Shown here piece by piece: positions 30,060-36,381 of a stretch of DNA of 36,381 bases. How positions within the stretch are numbered: the stretch's first letter is position 1; each line of letters starts with the position of its first letter. Source of the stretch: Spirilliplanes yamanashiensis. Its GTDB lineage: Bacteria; Actinomycetota; Actinomycetes; Mycobacteriales; Micromonosporaceae. The notes under the pieces were generated by a model. The model had not been told where the DNA came from, did not search any database, and saw nothing but the letters and a program-made list of their open reading frames with translations. The stretch lies in NCBI RefSeq assembly GCF_016863475.1, contig NZ_BOOY01000046.1, forward strand, positions 1 to 36,381. The letters are read 5' to 3'. Both the position numbers and the translations under genes were made by a program.

Positions 30060-32690
30060 TCAGTAGGAGGTCAGCGCGCGGATCAACCGGTCCGGCTCCG
30101 TGCCCGCCGGCTCCAGCCGCAGCTTCGCGTCCACGACGGTGACGCCCCCGGGCCCCGCCATGACCGGGTTGAGGTCCAGCTCGGCCACCTCGGGGTGTTC
30201 CTCGGCCAGCCGGGCGACCCGCGTGAACAGGTCCTCGACGGCTGCCGTGTCCACGGCCGGCGCCCCCCGGTACCCGGTGAGCAGGGGCGCGCCGCGCAGC
30301 GATTGCCACATCGCCCGGGCGTCGACGTCGGTCAGGGGCACGAGGCGGAACACCCGGTCGCCGAGGACGTCGGCGCGGACGCCGCCCATCCCCGCCATGA
30401 CGAGGGAGCCGAACTGCGGGTCGTGGACGACGCCGGCGGCCAGCTCCACATCGGCCGGCACCGTCCGCTGCACGAGCAGGCCCTGCCCCGGGCGCCCGGC
30501 CGCGAGGACGCGGGCGGCGGCCTCGCGCACCTGACCGGCGCCGGCCAGCCCGAGCGCGACGGCGCCGGACTCGGTCTTGTGCACGAGCTCGGGATCGGCA
30601 CTCTTCAGGACCACCGGGAAGCCGATGCGCTCGGCGGCGGCCACCGCCTGGCGGGGGCCGCCCACCCACGCGGCGTCCACGAGCCGGATCCCGTAGGCGT
30701 TCAGCAGCCGGGACGTGACGTCGTAGGCCTGCCAGCCGGCACCGGCGGTCAGGCCGGCCTGCACCGCCGACCGCCCGGCGGCCGGGTCCACGCCGTCCGG
30801 GGTGACCCGGTCACCGTGGGGGGCCCGCCGCCAGGCGGCGTACCGGGCGGCGTGGCCGAGGGCGCGCATCGCGCGTTCCGGCAGCTCGAACACCGGCGCC
30901 CGGCGGGCGCCGCAGGTGCGCGGCGCGTCGCCGCGGCCGACCACGACGACGGCGGCGGGCACGTCCGGCCGCTCGTCGAGGGCGGCGCCCGACGCCTCCA
31001 GCAGGCCCGGCAGGTCGTTCGCGCGCGTCGCGACGAGCACCACGAGCAGCGCGTCGACGGCGCCGCCGCCGGCCAGCGCGCGGATCGCGGCGGCGCAACC
31101 CTCCGGTGTGGCCCCGGCGCCCAGGTCCACCGGGTTGACGGTCGCCTGCCCGGCGGGCACGAGCAAGCCGGCCGGCTCCGCGACGTCGGCGGCGAGGACG
31201 TTCAGCCCGCCCGCGTTGCCGACCACGCCGACCCGGTTGCCGCCCGGCAGCGGCTGGGTCGACAGCAGCCGGGCGGCGTCGACCAGGTCGCCGAGCGTGT
31301 CGACGCGGATCACACCGGCCTGACGGAACAGGGCGTCGACGACCACGTCCGACGCCGCGGCGGCGGCGGTGTGCGACAGGCCGGCCCGGCGGCCGGCGGT
31401 CGACCGGCCGCTCTTGAGGACCAGGACCGGCTTGCGGTGGGCGACCGCCCGGACGAGACGCGAGAACCGGCGCGGATTGCCGAAGGACTCCAGGTAGAGG
31501 GCGACCACCGCGGTGTCCGGATCGTCCAGCCACCAGGCCAGCAGGTCGTTGCCGCTGACGTCGGCCTTGTTGCCGAGCGACACGAACGTGGAGATCCCGG
31601 TGCCGTCGTGGGCCGCGTTCTCCAGCAGGGCGATGCCCACCGCCCCGGACTGCGACGCCACCCCCAGCACTCCCCGCGCCGGCTCGCCCGGCGCGAACGC
31701 CGCGTTCAGCCGGACGGCCGGGTCGGTGTTGACCACACCGAGGCAGTTCGGGCCGGCGAGCCGCATCCCGTGGGCGCGCACGAGCCGGACGAGCTCGGCC
31801 TGCCGGGCCCGTCCGGCCTCGCCGTCGTCGGCGAAGCCGGCGCTGAGAAGCACCACCGCGCGGACGCCCGCGCGGGCGCCGTCGGCGACGACATCCGGGA
31901 CGGCCTCGGCGGGCACGGCGACGACGGCGAGGTCGACGCCGCCGGGGACGGCGCTCAGCGACGGGTACGACGGATGCCCGGCCACCGCGGCCGCGTGCGG
32001 GTTCACGGCGTACAGCGGGCCCCGGAAGCCGTACTCGGCCAGGGCCCGCAGCACCTGGTGACCCACCCCGTCGTGACGGCCGGCGCCCACGACGGCGACC
32101 GAGCGGGGCGTCAGCAGGGGCGCCAGCGACCGGCGCTCGGCGTGCGCCTCGCGCCGGTCGACCAGGTGCTCGCCGATGCCGCTCGTGGTCGGGACGCGCA
32201 CGGTGACCACACCGGAGTCCACCGTGGCCCGGGCGCCGACGGTGAGATCGCGGGCGACCGTCAGCATGGCGTTGTTGTCGCCCAGCACGTCCCCGGTCAG
32301 CTCGGCCAGCCCCCGGCGGCGGGCCGCGGCGGCCAGCTGCTCCAGCAGCAGGGTGCCGATGCCCCGGCCGTGGTGCTCGTCGTCGACGAACACGGCGAAC
32401 TCGGCGCGCTGCCGCCCGCGTCGCTCGTAGGAGGCCACGCCGACGATCCGGCCCGGCAGCTCCGCGACGACCGCGTGCCGGCCGGCCCCCGGCGCCCGGC
32501 ACACCCGGCGGGCGTCCGCCTCGAGGCTCAGGCGGCCGGGCAGGTGGAAGAAGCGCAGCCGCAGGTTGTCGGGTGAGGCGCGGTCGTAGAGGTCGAGAAC
32601 CGCGGGCAGATCCGCAGCTCGCGCCGGCCGGAGGTGGACGATGGCGCCGTCCGTGGTGAGCGCGTCGACGCCGTCGGTGTGCACGGTCAT
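30060..32690 (-). CDS. GNAT acetyltransferase fused to an ADP-forming acyl-CoA synthetase
   Basis: An 876-residue multidomain protein. Residues about 17-165 are a GNAT acetyltransferase with the acetyl-CoA loop DDEHHGRGIGTLLLEQ. A CoA-binding Rossmann domain starts at about 200 (RSVAVVGAGR). Succinyl-CoA-ligase-like domains follow, including GVASQSGAVGIALL and the phospho-histidine-type loop LSHTAAAAASD. An ATP-grasp domain (about 660-870) has FPVVLKSADPELVHKTESGAV and ELDLNPVM. The layout matches the NDP-forming acetate-CoA ligase/PatZ (Pka) family, but with the GNAT at the N-terminus rather than the C-terminus as in E. coli. PatZ acetylates metabolic enzymes, while ADP-forming synthetases make ATP from acyl-CoA; the intact loop histidine keeps both options open. 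GGAGG is 7 bases before the ATG at 32690. It is divergent from the ATPase gene. Confidence 0.9.
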   Translation of the reverse strand: MTVHTDGVDALTTDGAIVHLRPARAADLPAVLDLYDRASPDNLRLRFFHLPGRLSLEADARRVCRAPGAGRHAVVAELPGRIVGVASYERRGRQRAEFAVFVDDEHHGRGIGTLLLEQLAAAARRRGLAELTGDVLGDNNAMLTVARDLTVGARATVDSGVVTVRVPTTSGIGEHLVDRREAHAERRSLAPLLTPRSVAVVGAGRHDGVGHQVLRALAEYGFRGPLYAVNPHAAAVAGHPSYPSLSAVPGGVDLAVVAVPAEAVPDVVADGARAGVRAVVLLSAGFADDGEAGRARQAELVRLVRAHGMRLAGPNCLGVVNTDPAVRLNAAFAPGEPARGVLGVASQSGAVGIALLENAAHDGTGISTFVSLGNKADVSGNDLLAWWLDDPDTAVVALYLESFGNPRRFSRLVRAVAHRKPVLVLKSGRSTAGRRAGLSHTAAAAASDVVVDALFRQAGVIRVDTLGDLVDAARLLSTQPLPGGNRVGVVGNAGGLNVLAADVAEPAGLLVPAGQATVNPVDLGAGATPEGCAAAIRALAGGGAVDALLVVLVATRANDLPGLLEASGAALDERPDVPAAVVVVGRGDAPRTCGARRAPVFELPERAMRALGHAARYAAWRRAPHGDRVTPDGVDPAAGRSAVQAGLTAGAGWQAYDVTSRLLNAYGIRLVDAAWVGGPRQAVAAAERIGFPVVLKSADPELVHKTESGAVALGLAGAGQVREAAARVLAAGRPGQGLLVQRTVPADVELAAGVVHDPQFGSLVMAGMGGVRADVLGDRVFRLVPLTDVDARAMWQSLRGAPLLTGYRGAPAVDTAAVEDLFTRVARLAEEHPEVAELDLNPVMAGPGGVTVVDAKLRLEPAGTEPDRLIRALTSY

Positions 32691-32755
32691 GGCGATGCCT
32701 CCGTCGGTGGGTGGCGATCGGCCCCAGCACACGCCCGTCCGGCCGCCGGTCGGCA

Positions 32756-32862
32756 GGGCCGATGGTCCCGATCACGCCGGGCGTTCGGTGCCCGTGACGT
32801 CCCGCCGGAAGGGGTCCACCGGCCGTGCCCGGCCCGTCGGGTGCGCGCCTAGCGTCGGAGGT
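32756..32862. promoter_or_regulatory. DosR-like boxes between the divergent acyl-CoA synthetase and P-type ATPase genes
   Basis: The exact box GGGCCGATGGTCCC is at 32756-32769 and a one-mismatch box, GGGTCCACCGGCCG, at 32812-32825. For the ATPase gene the hexamer TAGCGT (32850-32855) gives a start at 32862, box at -43.5, one base before the ATG. For the leftward gene the first box is well placed (start near 32720), but no hexamer with A at -11 and T at -7 is visible. Confidence 0.6.
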
Positions 32863-35439
32863 ATGCCGAGTATCGCGCCACTGCAGGTGCGGGCCGGTCT
32901 CAGCGCCGCCGAGGCCGCCCGCCGGCTCGCGGCGATCGGGCCCAACGCGTTGCCCGAGCCGGGCCGCCCCTCGCCCTGGCTGCTGCTGGCGCGGCAGCTC
33001 ACCCACTTCTTCGCCCTCCTGCTCTGGGTGGCCGCGGCCCTCGCCGTGGTCGCCGGCATGCCGCAGCTGGGCGTCGCGATCGCCGTCGTCGTGGTCGTCA
33101 ACGGGGTCTTCGCGTTCGCGCAGGAGTTCCGCGCCGACCGCGCGACCGAGCGGCTGCGCGGCATGATGCCCGCCACCGCGTCGGTCCGGCGCGACGGGCA
33201 CCGCGTCACCGTGCCCAGCGCGGACCTCGTGCCGGACGACGTCGTGCTGCTGGAGGCGGGCGACCGGGTCAGCGCCGACCTGGTCGTGGTCGAGGGGCAC
33301 GGCCCGGCCGTGGACGAGTCGATGCTGACCGGCGAGAGCGTTCCCCGGCACCCCGGCGACGGCGACCCGCTGTACGCCGGGACGTTCGTCGTGGAGGGTG
33401 CCGCGACCGCCCTGGTCACCGCGACCGGGCCGCGGACCCGGATGGCCGGCATCGCCGCCCTGACCGGCCGCGCCCAGCCGCCGCCGTCGCCGCTCGCGGT
33501 GCGCCTCTCCCGCGTCGTGAAGATCATCGCCGGGACGGCCATCGCGGTCGGCGTCGTCTTCTTCGGACTGTCGCTCGCCCTCGGCATGGCGCCCGTCGCC
33601 GGCTTCCTGCTCGCCATCGGCGTCATGGTCGCGCTCGTGCCCGAGGGCCTGCTGCCGACGGTGACGCTCGCGCTGGCCTGGGGCGCCCGGCGGATGGCCG
33701 CGCGCCGGGCGCTCGTGCGCCGGCTCGAGGCCGTGGAGACGCTGGGCTCGGTCACGTACATCTGCACCGACAAGACGGGCACGCTGACCCGCAACGAGAT
33801 GGCGGTCGTCGAGGTGTGGACGCCGGCGGGCACGGCCACGATCGACGGCGAGGGCTACGCGCCGGCCGGCAGGATCACCGCCGCGCCGGCCGTCCGCGAG
33901 CGGGTCGACGAGCTGGCGTACGCCGCGGTCCGCGCCTCCAGCGGCCGGTTGAGCCGCAAGGGCGGTGACTGGCACCCCACCGGCGACCCGATGGAGGTGG
34001 CGCTGCACGTCCTCGCGCTGCGCGCCGGGGTCGACGTCGCGGCGCGGGAGGCCGCCGAACCCGCGACGGCGACCTATCCCTTCGACTCCCGGCGGCTGCG
34101 CTACTCGACCGCCGCGGGCGACACCCTCTACGTCAAGGGCGCGCCGGAGACCGTCCTCGCGCGCTGCACCTCGCCCGGCCCCGACGCGGCGCGTGTCGCC
34201 CACGTCCTGGCCGCCCGCGGGTTGCGCGTGCTGGCCGTCGCGGAACGCCGGCACGCCGCACTGGGCGCCGGCGCGGACGCCGACGAGCGCGACCTGCGGC
34301 TGCTCGGGCTGGTCGGTCTCGCGGACCCGCCACGCGCCGACGTGGCCGAGGCGATAGCGGCCTGCCACGGGGCCGGCATCCGCATCGCCGTCATCACCGG
34401 CGACCACGCCCTGACCGCCGCCGCGGTGGCCGAGCAGGTCGGCATCGGCGCCGGCCGCCCCCTGCTCACGCTCGAAGGCCGCGACCTGCCGGCCGGCGAC
34501 GAGGAACTCGGCGCGCTGCTCGACCGGGACGGGGTCGTCGTCGCCCGGGTCACCCCCGAGGACAAGCTCCGGATCACCACCGCCCTGCAGGCGCGCGGGC
34601 ACGTGGTCGCGATGACGGGTGACGGTGTCAACGACGCGCCCGCGCTGCGCCGGGCCGACGTCGGCGTGGCCATGGGCGCCACGGGCAGCGACGTGGCCCG
34701 GGAGGCCGCCGACCTGGTGCTGCTCGACGACCACTTCGGCACGATCGTCGCCGCCGTGGAGCTCGGCCGGGCCACCTACACCAACATCCGCCGGTTCCTG
34801 ACCTACCACCTGACCGACAACGTCGCCGAGCTGGCGCCGTTCGTGCTGTGGGCCCTGACCGGCGGCTCGTTCCCGCTCGCGATCGGGGTCCTGCAGGTCC
34901 TCGCCCTGGACATCGGCACGGACCTGCTGCCCGCCCTCGCCCTCGGCGCGGAGCCGCCCAACCCGCGAACCCTGAAGGGTCCGGCGCCGACCGGTCAGCT
35001 GATCGACCGCGGCGTCGTGGTCCGGGCCTTCGGCGTCCTCGGTCCCACCGAGGTGCTCGTCTCGCTCGGCGCCTTCACGGCCGTCCTCGTGGCGGGCGGT
35101 TGGCGGTGGGGCGCCGAGCCGGGCGCGGCCCTGCTGGGCACGGCGTCCGGTGCGGCGTTCGCGGCCATCGTGCTCGGCCAGCTGGCGAACGCGTTCGCCT
35201 GCCGCAGCGCGAGCCGGCCGGTGTGGCGGCAGCGGTTGCTCGGCAACCGGCTCCTGCTCGCGGCCGTCGCCGTGGAGCTGGCGCTGCTGGTCGCCTTCCT
35301 CGCCGTCCCGCCGGTCGCCGGCCTGCTCGGCGGCACCCTGCCGACCGCCCTCGGCTGGGCGGCCGCCGTCCTGGTCGTGCCGGCCGTCGTGCTCGCCGAC
35401 GCGGCCGCCAAGCGTTCGGTTCTCACCCGCCACCGATGA
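32863..35439 (+). CDS. P2-type cation-transporting ATPase with Na,K-ATPase-like signatures
   Basis: An 858-residue P-type ATPase, with about ten membrane helices. It has the actuator motif TGES, the phosphorylated Asp303 in DKTGTLT, the nucleotide-domain KGAPE and the hinge TGDGVNDAP. Helix 4 reads PEGLLPTVTLALA, with the double Leu of Na,K- and H,K-ATPases rather than the PEGLPAV form usual in SERCA-like bacterial pumps. Helices 5-6 read LTDNVAELAPFV and LALDIGTDLLPA, matching Na,K-ATPase NIPEITPF and IDLGTDMVPA, including the ion-binding Glu and both Asp. The cation (Na+, K+, Ca2+ or H+) cannot be fixed. No beta subunit gene is present. M. tuberculosis CtpF (P2-type) is a DosR-regulon member, so this is its likely functional counterpart. 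The start ATG 32863 has CGGAGG just upstream. Confidence 0.93.
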   Translation: MPSIAPLQVRAGLSAAEAARRLAAIGPNALPEPGRPSPWLLLARQLTHFFALLLWVAAALAVVAGMPQLGVAIAVVVVVNGVFAFAQEFRADRATERLRGMMPATASVRRDGHRVTVPSADLVPDDVVLLEAGDRVSADLVVVEGHGPAVDESMLTGESVPRHPGDGDPLYAGTFVVEGAATALVTATGPRTRMAGIAALTGRAQPPPSPLAVRLSRVVKIIAGTAIAVGVVFFGLSLALGMAPVAGFLLAIGVMVALVPEGLLPTVTLALAWGARRMAARRALVRRLEAVETLGSVTYICTDKTGTLTRNEMAVVEVWTPAGTATIDGEGYAPAGRITAAPAVRERVDELAYAAVRASSGRLSRKGGDWHPTGDPMEVALHVLALRAGVDVAAREAAEPATATYPFDSRRLRYSTAAGDTLYVKGAPETVLARCTSPGPDAARVAHVLAARGLRVLAVAERRHAALGAGADADERDLRLLGLVGLADPPRADVAEAIAACHGAGIRIAVITGDHALTAAAVAEQVGIGAGRPLLTLEGRDLPAGDEELGALLDRDGVVVARVTPEDKLRITTALQARGHVVAMTGDGVNDAPALRRADVGVAMGATGSDVAREAADLVLLDDHFGTIVAAVELGRATYTNIRRFLTYHLTDNVAELAPFVLWALTGGSFPLAIGVLQVLALDIGTDLLPALALGAEPPNPRTLKGPAPTGQLIDRGVVVRAFGVLGPTEVLVSLGAFTAVLVAGGWRWGAEPGAALLGTASGAAFAAIVLGQLANAFACRSASRPVWRQRLLGNRLLLAAVAVELALLVAFLAVPPVAGLLGGTLPTALGWAAAVLVVPAVVLADAAAKRSVLTRHR

Positions 35440-35451
35440 AAGGGGTCCGCC

Positions 35452-36339
35452 ATGCCGGCAGGAGTTGACCGTCCGGTCGTGGTCGGCGTCGACGGCGTCC
35501 GCGGCCGCCTCGCCACGATCGACCTGGGCGCCGCGGAGGCCCGGCGGCGCGGCGCCGAACTCGTCGTGGCGCACGTCTGGCCCGGCCGGTACGCGGGCCC
35601 GTTCCGCGGCGGCTCCGGGCCGCTGCCGACCGAGCAGGACGGCGCGCACCTGCTGGAGCTGGCCGCCCAGCGGGCGCGCCGCACCGGCCCGGACGTCCGG
35701 ATCCGCACGGCGCTGCTGCCGGGTGCGCCCGCCGACCAGCTGGCGCGGCTGTCCGCGCAGGCGCAGCTGCTGGTGGTGGGCCACCGCGACGACGTGCTGA
35801 CCCGGCACGGCTGGGGGTCCACGGCCGCCTACCTCGCCCACCACAGCGCCTGCCCGCTGCTGGTCGACCGGGGGCACGAGCACGCCGACGGGCCCGTCGT
35901 GGTGGCGGTGTCGGCGCGCGAACCGGCGAGCCCGACCGTGGCCTGCGCCTTCGAGGAGGCCGACCTGCGCGGGGCCGCGATGATCGCCGTGCACGTGTGG
36001 GCCGCCCCACCGGGTGGCACCGGGTCGGCGCTGCCGCCGCGGCCGACCGGGTACGCGGCCGCGCGCGACGAGGCCGAGCGGATGCTCGCCGAGGCGCTCG
36101 CCGGGTGGTCGGCGCAGTACCCGGACGTCACCGTGCAGCGGCTGACTCTGCACGACCTCGACGTCGCGTACACCATCGACCGCGCCTCGCAGCGCGGCAG
36201 CCTGCTGGTCGCCGGAGCGGGCCGCACCCGGCGGATGGCCGAGCTGCTGTACGGATCCCTGGGGCGGGCGCTGCTGCGCACGTCGTCCTGCCCCGTCCTG
36301 CTGGTGCCGCCCGGCCGGCCGGCGGCGCTGGCCGGCTGA
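35452..36339 (+). CDS. tandem universal stress protein with degenerate ATP sites
   Basis: A 295-residue double USP (about 6-140 and 148-288). The first domain begins VVVGVDGVRGR and the second VVVAVSAREPAS, both altered from the usual GxDGS. The ATP motifs are degraded: GHRDDVLTRHGWGS in the first, GAGRTRR with a following YGS in the second, so nucleotide binding is unlikely. GAAAGGGG precedes the ATG at 35452. It lies 12 bases after the P-type ATPase stop and is almost certainly in the same operon, which suggests a regulatory or partner role for the pump; USP domains are known to modulate transporters in other systems. Hairpins follow the stop. Confidence 0.88.
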   Translation: MPAGVDRPVVVGVDGVRGRLATIDLGAAEARRRGAELVVAHVWPGRYAGPFRGGSGPLPTEQDGAHLLELAAQRARRTGPDVRIRTALLPGAPADQLARLSAQAQLLVVGHRDDVLTRHGWGSTAAYLAHHSACPLLVDRGHEHADGPVVVAVSAREPASPTVACAFEEADLRGAAMIAVHVWAAPPGGTGSALPPRPTGYAAARDEAERMLAEALAGWSAQYPDVTVQRLTLHDLDVAYTIDRASQRGSLLVAGAGRTRRMAELLYGSLGRALLRTSSCPVLLVPPGRPAALAG

Positions 36340-36349
36340 CGTGCCCCGG

Positions 36350-36381
36350 CGTGCCGCGGCACGGCCGGCGGGAGCCGGCCG
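36350..36381 (+). terminator. hairpins after the last USP gene
   Basis: A perfect 14-base palindrome CGTGCCGCGGCACG (36350-36363) is followed by an 8-bp stem, CGGCCGGC GGGA GCCGGCCG (36362-36381), running to the window edge. Likely the terminator of the ATPase-USP operon. Confidence 0.55.

Noticed and set aside
29466-32576. 1036-codon plus-strand open frame
   Set aside because: Antisense shadow of the acyl-CoA synthetase gene, with no recognisable domain and no start context.
30811-36153. 1780-codon minus-strand open frame across the acyl-CoA synthetase and ATPase genes
   Set aside because: Opposite the well-supported ATPase and USP genes and out of frame with the synthetase; low-complexity Arg/Gly/Pro/His translation without motifs.
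1-36381. Mobile element, integron or phage island
   Set aside because: No transposase, integrase, att-like repeats or composition break; gene families and codon bias are uniform across the window.

Overview
The window reads as high-GC actinobacterial chromosome, most like a Micromonosporaceae-type organism. The evidence is near-total G/C at third codon positions, GTG starts, GTGA/ATGA gene overlaps and actinobacterial families (an HspX-like chaperone, an Acg-like nitroreductase remnant, WS/DGAT, double USPs, PspC, a CtpF-type ATPase). The genus is inference. I see no tRNA, rRNA, CRISPR, insertion sequence or phage gene.

Layout. 1-5400: a small membrane ORF, an HspX-like small heat-shock protein, a tandem universal stress protein (USP), a shrunken Acg-like protein, and a bifunctional AdhE interrupted by a one-base frameshift near 3127. 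5519-9990: a GerW/YtfJ-family protein, a convergent wax ester synthase/diacylglycerol acyltransferase, then a membrane protein, an ABC ATPase fused to a PLDc_N membrane domain, and its permease. 10009-15876: sugar genes (sucrose phosphorylase-type GH13, a zinc-less MDR dehydrogenase, GH36 alpha-galactosidase) and a membrane-anchored GerMN/Gmad2 protein. 16063-18900: a secreted S33 peptidase diverging from a PspC/LiaF-like envelope-stress pair. 19006-25987: two divergent ABC exporter operons; the minus-strand one also holds an alpha/beta hydrolase and a beta-CASP metallo-hydrolase. 26024-36339: USPs, an SRPBCC protein, a TreT-like trehalose synthase, a zinc-ribbon miniprotein, a membrane protein, a GNAT/acyl-CoA synthetase (ADP-forming) and a P2-type cation ATPase.

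The unifying signal is regulatory. Most transcription units are preceded by a palindromic box GGGNCNNNNGNCCC, which also fits the core of the mycobacterial DosR/DevR box. In 13 of 17 promoters I examined, a hexamer with A at -11 and T at -7 falls so that the box is centred at -42.5 or -43.5. Two genes (Acg-like, WS/DGAT) then start exactly at the predicted transcription start, and four promoters carry a second box 22 bp further upstream. The gene content matches the DosR dormancy regulon of Mycobacterium tuberculosis (hspX, acg, USPs, tgs1, ctpF). I read the window as a hypoxia/dormancy island that adds carbohydrate storage, fermentation, envelope-stress and export genes to that core. No DosR/DosS-type regulator lies in the window.
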